Assembly (NCBI GenBank): GCA_001970955.1
Contig: MPUH01000741.1
Location: forward strand, 1 to 37,475
DNA length: 37,475 nt
Source of the DNA: Stentor coeruleus
Lineage: Eukaryota; Ciliophora; Heterotrichea; Heterotrichida; Stentoridae
Direction: 5' to 3'
Below the pieces are notes generated by a model. That model was given only the letters and a program-made list of their open reading frames with translations, made no database searches and had not been told where the DNA came from. Positions within the stretch are counted from its first letter, which is position 1, and each line of letters begins with the position of its first letter. The position numbers and the translations under genes were made by a program. Shown in pieces: positions 1-9,828 of this stretch.

Positions 1-256
1 GGACTAAGGCATTTTTTTATAGCATTTGACTTTTCATCAGGAATCACAAAAAAAAATTATAGGCTTAATGAAATCAAGCCTTAATATAAATTCAAAAAAG
101 CTTATACCATAAAATATTATTTTAGCACTTCTTCAAAAGTACAATAAATTCATCTATACTTCAAATCTAATCCTCTAATCTTTTCTTAGCCCAGCCTTAT
201 TTTTATCCCAATCCAATCTAAAAAAAATATACAAAAAAAGCATAATCTAAACCTAA
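1..256. other. AT-rich window edge, no gene seen
   Basis: This is the left end of the window, downstream of the kinase stop codon. It is AT-rich, with many in-frame stops on both strands. It may carry the tail of a gene lying outside the window, but no coding sequence can be supported. Confidence 0.5.
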
Positions 257-1489
257 TTAATCAAAACTCAAATAAATTTTATCCCTAAGAAAACTCATAG
301 CTTCATCTTCATCAATATTAAAATACGAAGACTCCAAAAGTTCATGTGCTTTAAGTCTCTTATTAGGATCTTTAACCAAAACATATTCTATAATTTCAGA
401 TATCCTAGGATAGCAACGGTTTTTCGGTCTAGGTTCCGGTTTATCTTTAAGTATATTTATAAATTCTTGTAAATTTTTCGCATTCTCATTTGGAGGTTTC
501 CCATCTACAATCTCAATAGCCAGAATCCCTAAAGACCATATATCAGCAGGTGTAAAATACTGTGATTGTATAACAATTTCAGGTGCTAGCCATAAAGGTG
601 TTCCAGCCATAGTAGTTCTCAACATATTTTCTTGTGTTAATTGAGCCATAGTCCCAAAGTCACCAATTTTAACTTTCCCTTGATAGTTTATTAGAATATT
701 CTCACTTTTTATATCCCTATGGATTTTCCCGTTTTTATGTAAAAAGTTCAACCCTTTTAGAACTTCTTTTATTATATACAAGCCTACATTTTCTGGAAAT
801 GGGTAATATTTTTTTATAATCATCCCTAAATTTGCTGACATAAGCTCTTGGAGNATTATATACAAGCCTACATTTTCTGGAAATGGGTAATATTTTTTTA
901 TAATCATCCCTAAATTTGCTGACATAAGCTCTTGGAGTATATAAAATTTTTCTTCATATTTATATAAGGCATAACTTTTTACGATGTTGTCACATGGGAC
1001 TAGAACTGTATTTAGGAACTCGCTTGGGGCTGTACAATGTGGATCTGAAGAGTCTGTTATGAATTTTAATGCATATTCTTTTTTTGAACTTTTTTCATGA
1101 ACTTTGTAGACTTTACTGAAATTTCCTTTGCCCAGTTTTGATATTTTTTTATGGAAGTCGAAAGGATTTTTGTTGATTGGGTCGAAGAAGTTGGAGAAAT
1201 TTCGTTGGACTTCGGTATCTGATGGGATACGGTAGGACTCGTTTGGAAGAGGCTCGTCATTGTCACAAGTGTTAATAGTAGTAAAGCATTTTAGGCAAAA
1301 CCCTTTGATACTAAAAAGTGTCTTTGTTTTTTCGATAAAACAATCATCACAGAAATTTTTCTTACATGTTTGGCAAGTCTTCGCTCTACTGATAGTTGAT
1401 AATTCATTTTTGCAATCTTCTGATGCGCAATGCGAACGGAAAAAATTCATAATTAAACTTGCAAAATTATAATTTTTAAAAATCATCAT
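257..1489 (-). CDS. FYVE-like zinc finger + STE20/PAK-like protein kinase
   Basis: Predicted serine/threonine kinase. The N-terminal region (about residues 21-70) has four paired-cysteine knuckles (CASEDC, CQTC, CDDC, CLKC) spaced like a FYVE-type treble-clef finger. The kinase domain follows from about residue 112: glycine loop GKGNFSKV, lysine in ALKFI, catalytic HRDIKSEN, DFG, and a GTPLWLAPE activation segment typical of STE20/PAK kinases. The protein ends shortly after subdomain XI. A 28-residue stretch appears twice around an X because of an unmerged assembly overlap at 854; without it the protein is about 382 residues. The start is uncertain: ATG at 1489, or an in-frame ATG at 1450 just before the first cysteines. 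The stop is TAA. A paralogue with the same architecture lies at 21567-22940. FYVE fingers usually bind PI3P, so endosomal recruitment is possible, but the basic RRHHCR-type patch is weak here. Confidence 0.88.
   Translation of the reverse strand: MMIFKNYNFASLIMNFFRSHCASEDCKNELSTISRAKTCQTCKKNFCDDCFIEKTKTLFSIKGFCLKCFTTINTCDNDEPLPNESYRIPSDTEVQRNFSNFFDPINKNPFDFHKKISKLGKGNFSKVYKVHEKSSKKEYALKFITDSSDPHCTAPSEFLNTVLVPCDNIVKSYALYKYEEKFYILQELMSANLGMIIKKYYPFPENVGLYIXLQELMSANLGMIIKKYYPFPENVGLYIIKEVLKGLNFLHKNGKIHRDIKSENILINYQGKVKIGDFGTMAQLTQENMLRTTMAGTPLWLAPEIVIQSQYFTPADIWSLGILAIEIVDGKPPNENAKNLQEFINILKDKPEPRPKNRCYPRISEIIEYVLVKDPNKRLKAHELLESSYFNIDEDEAMSFLRDKIYLSFD
771..937. other. Unmerged assembly overlap: 83-bp duplication around N
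   Basis: Positions 771-853 and 855-937 are identical (83 bp) and are separated by a single N at 854. The duplication plus N is 84 nt, so the kinase frame survives and 28 residues are repeated. The same pattern occurs twice more in the window. It is best read as two contig ends that overlap but were joined through an N instead of being merged. Confidence 0.93.
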
Positions 1490-2527
1490 ATAATTACCTT
1501 TAAAAAAAAATATAGTCGCATTTTCCTATAAAAATCTGCCTCTGATAATCATAATTCGATGAACCTTCAAAATCAAAAAGGGATAATTTTTATCATATTT
1601 CTATATAAAAAGTTTAAAATATCAATAAACCTCTTTAATCTAATTAATTTAAATAGTTCTTATTCTTCAAAGAAAATTTAGACAAATATAAAGCTGAAGT
1701 TGCTACAAAGTTTATTCAGTCTAGGGTGTAAAGTTAAGCTCAAACTAAATCAATTCGAGACATCGATGATGATTTTATAGTAGTTTCTATTTTATTTTAG
1801 CAAATCTAGAGAAAGTAGTTGAAATAAATTGTTTATTCAATAGCGAAATTTGATAAAAATAGAGAAATATAACAAGAAGCCGTTTATTGATGGATGAACT
1901 GCATGATTTAAAAGTCAAGCAAGTCTGAAAATTTCATTTGGGGCCTATTGTTTTAAATGCACTATGAAAATTTTCATAATGTTCAATTTATGTATTATAG
2001 TTGAAATTCACGACTGCCTGTGCATTTTATAATTTATACGCAGATTTTAGAATGGGAAAAAGCTTATCCTGAGGAAAAAATGGCAAAAATAGCCAGGAAG
2101 TAATGAAATGATATGTTAAAAGTACTTGAAAAGGCGAACTATTATATAATTAAAAGGGTTAAAAATATAAAACTATGAGTGTTTAAAAGATATCATTAAG
2201 TTATAGCTTCTACCTAAACTCTGCAATTATTGTAACTAAAACTCTGAAAGTTTCTACTAAAGCTAATAAGTATCTCTGCATCCTTCGCAATCTAGCAAAA
2301 TTTCTTAATAATCTCTAAAAGTCTCACAAAATAGGATTTTTTGTACCAAGTCTTTCGATTTAGGTTTATATGTTCTATATTTTTTTAGATATATTTATTA
2401 GCTTCTTAAAATTTGAAAAATATAATATTTCATATAAAGCTTTTAAGCAAGCCTTAAAAAAACTTATAATCGCATAAATAGTTACCATCTTAGATATAAA
2501 AAATAATTTTTAACTTTATACGCAAAT
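1490..2527. other. Intergenic; right part is a duplicated transporter flank
   Basis: AT-rich DNA between the kinase start and the first transporter's stop; no gene is visible. From about 1824 onward it is recognisably the same sequence as 6932-7491, which lies downstream of the second transporter copy. About 165 bp present here (roughly 1858-2022) is missing from the second copy. It is therefore part of the duplicated unit and not unique spacer. Confidence 0.6.
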
Positions 2528-3931
2528 CTAAAAAAATGAATCCATTAAGAAGATCACAAATCCACTAGCACCAATAAACGTCATGATAACCAACACTGCA
2601 TAAGCAATAAACAAATCGTGTCTTGTATATTTCCCAGGAAAAGCTTTAATGTAATACATGCATGGCAATATAAAACATATAATCGGACTTGAAATTGTCC
2701 CAATAATATTTAAAGCATAGCCAATATTCGGTGTAGCCAAAGCTAACCCTAACGCTGAAAACACAAGGCCAGTAACAATAAAAAAATACTGTTTTTTTGT
2801 AGGTTCCTTTTGAAAAAGTATAGAAAAAGTGGCAATTCGACAAGGTTGAAAAACTAAAGGAGTTCCACAAATAAGTGTTATAGCAATAGCAATTGATGCC
2901 TATATAAATTTTACTATAAAAATCGGTATATTAGATTCTCCATAATCAGCCTCAAGTATTTGTGTAGGGAAATTTGTTATTGGATGATACTTGTCATAAA
3001 AAGTCAGAAATCCAAAAATACCGACAATTAAATACAAGACAAGGACCATAAGTAAACCTTTTAATAGAAACTGAAAACCTCTTTTTGTACTTCTTTGTTG
3101 TAACTCTTGATATATTGGGATCACATTTTGATGACATGTAAAAGAAAATACTACATAACTTGATGCTGTAAAAATACTATATGCTGATATTTCTACTGGA
3201 GGAGCTTCTTTAATCTTAGAATTTAAATCATCTGTCCTTGTGGTAAAAAAACCATATGCTATTACTATACTTAAATAGATACAAGCAATACAGCTAAGTA
3301 AAGAGGTATATCTTAAAGCTGAAATTTTCTTTTTTAATGTTAAAGGATAGATAATCAATATACATACTAGACAGCCCCATAAATAATTATTAGTTGCTAT
3401 AGTATTGACTACTCCAAACATCTTAAGACAATTAGGTATAAGATCTTTGAGTAAAACTATATATGCTACAGCAAAGCCATAATTGTTAATAATCATGTTG
3501 ATCTCAGCGAAAGTTTTCATTTTAGGTCCGTAAAGCTCTTTTCCTATCAACTCGTATGTAAATTCCCCGGTTTTTTCTGAAGTAAGAACAAGTAACTGGC
3601 ATGTATATAATGAGACAATCATTCCTAAAATGAAAATAATTATCCCTTGGTATAGCCCTGAAATATTTACAGCATAAGGAAGGCTTAAGATCCCAACTCC
3701 TACAGTTGATGCAAAAATTGTGAGAGCGCTTCCTTTTAAATCTCCAGGCTGGAAATTTTTGTGAATGAACATAAATGGGAAATTTAGAATGTCCAGAAGG
3801 AGTTTTTTCGTAAATTTTCTAGATATTTTTGGTTCAGATTTCACAGTTTTTGTTGTTGCGATAAGAGCTATATCATTATAATTTTCCATAGAGTGTTCAT
3901 ATGTTATTGGTACAACTTTTGTATCTCCCAT
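2528..3931 (-). CDS. AAAP-family amino-acid transporter, copy A1
   Basis: Multipass amino-acid/H+ or Na+ symporter of the AAAP family (PF01490, SLC38/SLC32-like). About eleven hydrophobic segments follow a short polar N-terminus. The first segment carries the family motif GDLKGSALTIFASTVGVGIL followed by SLPYA. The gene has two exons, 3931-2915 and 2899-2528, separated by a 15-nt intron, GTAAAATTTATATAG. Reading through the intron hits TAG at once, whereas removing it continues in frame into a well-conserved C-terminal third. The spliced protein is about 462 residues, a normal length for the family. It is nearly identical to copy A2 (7492-8895). Substrate cannot be told from sequence; neutral amino acids or glutamine would be typical. 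Confidence 0.88.
2900..2914 (-). other. 15-nt intron in transporter A1
   Basis: GTAAAATTTATATAG on the minus strand. Its TAG would end the protein within the last third of a conserved transporter; excision restores the frame. It sits at the same position in copies A2 and B2 and in the B1 relic. Confidence 0.92.
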
Positions 3932-4836
3932 TTATAGTTTTTATGGATATGAAAAATGGTCATATAACAGTTATTATAATCCAAAAGTTTTATATTATAT
4001 ACAAATTGAATTTTGGAAAAAAAATTTGCTTAGTTGTTGATGATGACTAGGGATGAAAGTTTCTAAATGTTTGGTGAATATTTTTATATATTTTTGTTGG
4101 TTTTAGGTAAATTATAAGAATTTAAGGGTTTAGGAATTTAGGCTTAGAAAGTTTAAAAGGGTTTTTGTTTGTATTTTTATTAAGATAAATTTTGTTGATG
4201 GGTATTGAGATAGCGTTTGCTAATCAAGCTTAAAAAATATTATTTTATTAAACAATCATTTTAGCATTTCCTGTATAAACATAGTTTTTTTTCAATAAAC
4301 TTTATATAATGATTTATAAGAAGATTGATGATGATAGAATAGTATTAAAGGGTTTAGTTTTAGTGTTTAAGTGGTATAAACACTTTAAGTTTATAAAAAA
4401 TTAGAATTTTAATTAGATATATTTCCATATTTCAAACATATTACATATGATAAATTCTTTTATAATATATTAAATTTAACTTGAATTGATATTAAATACT
4501 ATTTTTACACTGAATTTTTTTTCTTATGTGACTGAAAACCTCTAAGTATTTAAGCAAGCAACAGAGAGCGCCTAAAAAAAACAAAATAAATCCTAAATTA
4601 ATTAATCAACAAAATAAAAATAAAATTATATCATCCTCAGATTAAAATCAAATCACTTTTAACTTCCTAAATTATTAACTAAAAAGTTAATCTTAGTCAA
4701 AACCTCACCTTCAATCTTTCTTTTCAAACTGCACAAAAGTCTAAACCTAACCTGTCTAGACATAAAAATATTTTCATTAAAAAGCAATATTTTACATAAA
4801 TTCTCCCTTAAATCATCGTATCTTCCCTAGAACTAT
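3932..4836. other. Intergenic, duplicated with 8896-9828
   Basis: AT-rich spacer upstream of transporter A1 and downstream of relic B1. It aligns along most of its length with 8896-9828, for example the block after each A gene's start and the 'gggtttagtttta' segment. No coding sequence was recognised. It presumably holds the promoter of A1, but no motif can be named. Confidence 0.6.
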
Positions 4837-5405
4837 TTAAATATAATGTTTGTTTAAGCTTATATATACTACTAAAGGAATATATCTATTCAGAAAAGGA
4901 CAAATCCGCTCAACCCAATCAAAGTCATGATAATCAACACTGCATAAGCAAATCGCATCTTGTGATTCTCCTAGGGAAAGCTTTAATGTAATATATGCAT
5001 GGCAATATAAAATATATAATCGAACTTGAAATTGTCCCAAGGATATTCAAAACATAAGCAATATTCGGTGTAGCCAAAGCTAGCCCTAATACTGAAAACA
5101 ATTCCTCAGTAGCAACAAAAAAATACTATTTCTTAGTAGGTCTTCTATGAAATAGTATAGACAAAATTGAATCACGACAAGGTTGAACAAGTAAAGGAGT
5201 CCCTCCCACAAATAACAGTTATAGCAATAACAATTGATGCCTATATAAATTTTACTATTATAATCAGTATATTATCTTCTCCATAATCAGCCTCAAGTAT
5301 TTGTACAGGGAAATTCGTTGTTGGATGATACTCATCATAAAAAGTCAGAAATCCAAAAATCCCGACAATTAAATACAAGACAAGGACCATAAGTAAACCT
5401 CTTAA
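4837..5405 (-). pseudogene. Truncated transporter relic B1
   Basis: Relic of a B-type AAAP transporter, covering exon 2 and the end of exon 1 only. The 15-nt intron is still recognisable at 5241-5255. Against copy B2 it has a 4-nt insertion near 5200 (frameshift), a CAG-to-TAG change near 5130 and a 6-nt deletion near 4950. Similarity to the transporter stops abruptly at TTAA (5402-5405), where the intact copies continue. A piggyBac element begins at the next base. The relic is mosaic: its left part matches B2, while several positions around 5280-5400 match the A copies, suggesting gene conversion. Confidence 0.88.
5241..5255 (-). other. Relic 15-nt intron in B1
   Basis: GTAAAATTTATATAG on the minus strand, identical to the intron in A1 and B2, preserved inside the degenerate B1 fragment. 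Confidence 0.85.
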
Positions 5406-5447
5406 CTCTTTAATGACTAAGGTTTTTCTAGAAATAACTACTTATAC

Positions 5448-6781
5448 TTAACTAGGATGAGCTAGATTATAGTATTTTCCATGAAAGTATCTATCACAGC
5501 AAGTGCACATATATTTTGCATAAGAATACTTACGTAACGAATGATAGTAATAGTAATACTGAGCTTTCTCCTTTCTCATCAATCCAACTGTGTTACATGG
5601 AATTTATTTTAACTCCTTTTGCTCCTTTCTTTGTTGCTCTATATATCTAAATCCAGTTAGCAACTGAACAATTTCAAGTCTATAATCTTTATATTCTAAA
5701 TGATTTACTCCTTTCACTGATTGTATCTCTTTGTATACTACATATGAATTAAAAATCGCCATCTCAAGCAAATTAATGAATATATACTTCCACCACTTTT
5801 GAAAATTGTGCGGATAGGAATTGCAGTCAATTCTTTTATCGAATAAATCTACTTCCTTCATATATTGATTATATTTATTCAATATTAAAGGCATTTCTAA
5901 ACTCTTCTTCACTCCATCACGGTACTTTTCACGAGTTATTAGTTCTGACTTATAAAAATTTAAAATCATACATACTATTTTCTTATCTTTCCATGCAGCA
6001 AGGTCAATTATCATAAAACTTAGCATTTGATTCAGTATTAAGAATCTCTTCTTTATTTGGTAAATTTTTTGAATACTTTTTTATTGTACCTGTGCAATAT
6101 ATTCGTTTATCATAAAGCAAATTCATAATATTTACAGTAGTATAATAGTTATACATATAAATATTATAGTCCTGATTCTCAAAACTCTTAGTCATATTTA
6201 TATACAAATTTTTGATTTTAAATTCTGCCTTTCTTTTACCACTGAAAAATTTGTGAGTTTCAATACCCTGTTTAAAACTATGCCTGTCTTTACATCCTAT
6301 CATAGACTTATTTAGTGACAATTTGTGCCTTGGAGTGTAGTAATTTTTTGAAGCTTGGTGAATTAGCCTAGATAAATTTTGTATTCTCGATCATTTACCT
6401 TCATTTATTGGCTCGCCAATCTTTATATATGTGTTTATAAGTTGAAATCAATCTCTGCTAATTGCAGTATGTATAAGTTTGCTATCCCCACATCCCATGA
6501 ATTTCCCAATGAATTGCATATTTGGCTTGGAGTGAATGCTCATCATTAGAATTATTCCTATATATTTCTTTAGTTCAATTTCAGTCAATTCAATCCATTT
6601 CTCTTCTCTGGAACTTTTATTTTTAATTATTGTTTTCTGTTTATAATACTGGTTTGGTTTTTCAACTTTTTCTTGGAAAATATAATTCAATTACACTAAG
6701 TTGCTTTCCTTGATCGAAAATGTTTATAGTATGTGAATCTTTGATTTCCATTGAAGATAGGGTCTCAGATTGCTTTATCAT
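5448..6781 (-). pseudogene. piggyBac transposase relic (DDE_Tnp_1_7 type)
   Basis: Reading from the likely ATG at 6781, piggyBac landmarks appear in order: an N-terminal segment near 6700; WIELTEIELKKYIGIILMM (residues typical of the N-terminal domain); YTPRHKLSLNKSMIG, matching the family's SxDESM block; YNYYTTV, matching the DNyyTS block; GTIKKYSKNLP; WKDKKIVCMI; NQYMKEVDLFDKRI; and a C-terminal cysteine-rich stretch (YMCTCC, then H..H) near 5500. Lesions are frameshifts near 6690 and near 6020, in-frame TGA at two places between 6390 and 6450, and an in-frame TAA at 5604-5606. Two of the three catalytic aspartates are replaced (N in SLNKSM, Y in MYNYYT). It cannot encode an active transposase. 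Confidence 0.88.
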
Positions 6782-6893
6782 AGTCTAATTTTTACGACTC
6801 AGCTCAGGTTTGGCTTTTTTTTTCATACAGCCCTTACTAAAAAATAGGTATCCATAATTATGAAGAAAAAAATTAGGAATTCAAATTACGCCG

Positions 6894-6912
6894 GTCCACA
6901 TAATATGTGGAC
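6894..6912. repeat. Perfect subterminal palindrome of the piggyBac element
   Basis: GTCCACATA-A-TATGTGGAC: two 9-bp arms around one base, 15 bp inside the right end of the element. piggyBac elements commonly carry subterminal inverted repeats bound by the transposase. No second copy was found near the left end. Confidence 0.7.
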
Positions 6913-6931
6913 GTAGCCATAAGACAGTTAA

Positions 6932-7491
6932 ACTAAATTTTTATTCAATAGCGAAATTTGATAAAAATAGAATACATTTTATAATTTATATGCAGATTTT
7001 AGAATGGGAAAAAGCTTATCCTGAGAAAAAAAAATAGCAAAGATAGACAGGAATTAATGAAATGATGTGTTAAAAGTACTTGAAAATATTGGAAAAAAGT
7101 ATGATAAAATCGTATATGACGTCAACCCTACAAAGGCGAACTATTATATGATTAAAAGGGTTAAAAATATAAACTATTAGTATTTTAGCTATAGCTTCTA
7201 CTAACACTCTACAATCATTGTAACTAAACTCTGAAAGTTTCTACTACAGCTAATAAGTATCTTCGCATCCTTCGAAATCTAAAAAAAATTCTTAATAATC
7301 TCTAGGTTTCACAAAATAATTTTTTTAATCAAATCTTTCGATTTAGTTTTCTATGTTCTATATTTATTGGTTTCTTGAGCTTGAAAAATACAATATTCAT
7401 ATAAAGCTTTTAAGCAAGGTTTAAAGAACTTATAATCACATAAATATTTATGATCTTAGATACAAAATAATTTTTAACTTTATACACATAT
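6932..7491. other. Duplicated transporter downstream flank
   Basis: AT-rich non-coding sequence between the right TTAA of the piggyBac element and the stop of transporter A2. It aligns with about 1824-2527 downstream of A1, with an internal deletion of roughly 165 bp at about 6965. No gene seen. Confidence 0.6.
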
Positions 7492-8895
7492 CTAAAAAAA
7501 TGAATCCATTAAGAAGATCACAAATCCGCTAACACCAATAAAAGTCATAAAAACCAACACTGCATAAGCAATTAACAAATCGTATCTTGTAAACTTCCCA
7601 GGGAAAGCTTTAATGTAATACATGCATGGCAATATAAAACATACAATCGGACTTGAAATTGTCCCAATAATATTTAAAGCATATCCAATATTCGGTGTAG
7701 CCAAAGCTAACCCTAACGCTGAAAACACAAGGCCAGTAACAATAAAAAAGTACTGTTTTTTTGTAGGTTCCTTTTGAAAAAGTATAGATAAAGTGGCAAT
7801 TCTGCAAGGTTGAAAAACTAAAGGAGTCCCACAAATAAGTGTTATAGCAATAGCAATTGATGCCTATATAATTTTTACTATTATAATCGGTATATTATCT
7901 TCTCCATAATCAGCCTCAAGTATTTGTACAGGGAAATTTGTTATTGGATGATACTTATCATAAAAAGTTAGAAATCCAAAAATCCCGACAATTAAATATA
8001 AGACAAAGACCATAAGTAAACCTCTTAATAGAAACTGAAAACCTCTTTTTGTATTTCTTTGTTGTAACTCTTGATATATTGGGATTACATTATTTTGACA
8101 TGTAAAAGAAAATACTACATAACTTGATGCTGTAAAAATACTATATGTTGATATTTCTGCTGGAGGAGCTTCTTTAATCTTAGAATTTAAATCATTTGCC
8201 CTTGTGGTAAAAAAACCATATGCTATTACTATACTTAAATAGATACAAGCAATACAGCTAAGTAACGAAGTATATCTTAAAGCTGAAATTTTCTTTTTTA
8301 ATGTTAAAGGATAGATAATCAATATACATACTAGACAGCCCCATAAATAATTATTAGTTGCTGTAGCATTGACTACCCCAAGCATCTTAAGACAATTAGG
8401 TATAAGATCTTTGAGTAAAATTATATATGCTACAGCAAAGCCATAGTTGTTAATAATCATGTTGATCTCAGCGAAAGTTTTCATTTTAGGTCCGTAAAGC
8501 GCTTTTCCTATTAGCTCATATGTAAATTCCCCAGTTTTTTCTGAAGCAAGAACAAGTAGCTGACATGTATATAATGAGACAATAATTCCTAAAATGAAAA
8601 TTATTATCCCTTGGTATAACCCTGAAATATTTACAGCATAAGGAAGGCTTAAGATCCCAACTCCTACAGTTGATGCAAAAATTGTGAGAGCGCTTCCTTT
8701 TATATCTCCAGGCTGAAAATTTTTATGAATGAACATAAATGGGAAATTTAGAATGTCCAAAAGGAGTTTTTTTGTAAATTTTCTAGATATTTTTGGTTCA
8801 GATTTCACAGTTTTTGTTGTTGTGATAAGAGCTACGTCATTATAATTTTCCATAGAGTGCTCATATGTTATTGGTACAACTTTTGTATCTCCCAT
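7492..8895 (-). CDS. AAAP-family amino-acid transporter, copy A2
   Basis: Near-identical duplicate of copy A1. Exon 1 is 8895-7879 and exon 2 is 7863-7492, joined across a 15-nt intron (GTAAAAATTATATAG) at the same codon. The spliced product is about 462 residues, with the same first-helix motif (GDIKGSALTIFASTVGVGIL) and about eleven membrane segments. Differences from A1 are mostly conservative or silent, suggesting recent duplication or continuing gene conversion under protein-level constraint. It lies in the same orientation as A1 and B2. Family membership is clear; transported substrate is unknown. Confidence 0.88.
7864..7878 (-). other. 15-nt intron in transporter A2
   Basis: GTAAAAATTATATAG on the minus strand, at the same codon as in A1 and B2. 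It differs from the A1 intron in the interior only; the GTA and TAG ends are kept. Confidence 0.92.
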
Positions 8896-9828
8896 TTACA
8901 GTATTTTATGGATATGAAAAATGGTCATATAACAGTTATTATAATCCAAAAGTTATATATATTATACAAATTGAATTTCGGAAAATAATTGTTTAAATGC
9001 TGAGGATGGTTAGGATAAAAGTTTTTATATATTTAGTGTATATTTTTATATATTTTTGTTGGTTTTAGTTATAGATTATAAGAAATTAAGAATTTATTTT
9101 AGGGATTTAGCTTTAGAAGTTTAAAAGGTTTGCTTATTTTTTTGTTAAGATAAGTTGTTAATAGGTATTTGAGATAGCGTTTTCTAATTAAGTTTAAAAG
9201 ATATTATTTTATTAAACTATCATTTTAGCATTTGTTGTATTGTATAGTTTTTTTTAATAAACTTTATAGTAAGACTGATGATGATAGAAATAGTATTAAA
9301 GGGTTTAGTTTTAATGTTTAAGTGGTATAAACACTTTAAGTTTATAAAAAAAAATAGAATATTAATCAGATATATTTCCATATATGCGAACATATTACAT
9401 ATGATAGGTTCTTTTATAATATATTAAATTTAACTTGAATTGATATTAATGCTAATTTTACACTGAATTTTTTTTCTTATGTGACTTAAAGTTTCTAAGT
9501 ATTTAAGTATGCAACAGAAAGTGCCTAAAAAAACAAAAAAATAAATCCTAAATTAGTTAATCAACTACAATATGAAAATAAAAATTATATCATCCTCAGA
9601 TCAAAATCAAATCACTTTTAACTTCCTAATTTATTTAATTCAAAAGCCAATCCTAGCCCAAACTTATCTTCAATCTTTCTCTTCAAACTACATAAAAATC
9701 TAAACCTAGCCTGCCTAGACATAAAAAAATTATCAAAAAACAATATTTTACATAAAATTCTCCCTTAAATCATCATATCCTCCCTAAAATTATTTAAATA
9801 CAATGTGTGTTTAAGCTTATATATACTA
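8896..9828. other. Intergenic, duplicated with 3932-4836
   Basis: Spacer between transporter A2 and transporter B2, the duplicate of 3932-4836. It is AT-rich with no supported gene. It should contain the A2 promoter and the B2 3' end, but no named signal can be pointed to. Confidence 0.6.

Larger units (their letters stand above)
5402..6931 (-). mobile_element. Degenerate piggyBac element with TTAA target duplications
   Basis: About 1.52 kb (5406-6927) flanked on both sides by TTAA (5402-5405 and 6928-6931), the target duplication of piggyBac elements. The ends resemble inverted repeats: left CTCTTTAATGACTAAG against right (reverse strand) CTGTCTTATGGCTACG, 11 of 16 positions equal. A perfect 9-bp-arm palindrome lies close to the right end (6894-6912). 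The interior encodes a decayed piggyBac transposase. The left TTAA is native transporter sequence: intact copy B2 has TTAA at the same place. Confidence 0.88.

Noticed and set aside
771..937. A genuine 28-residue tandem repeat in the kinase
   Set aside because: The copies are DNA-identical, flank a single N, and fall inside the conserved catalytic core, where a repeat would wreck the fold.
4837..5040. 67-codon minus-strand open frame
   Set aside because: It lies in the degenerate transporter relic B1 and is out of the ancestral frame for most of its length.
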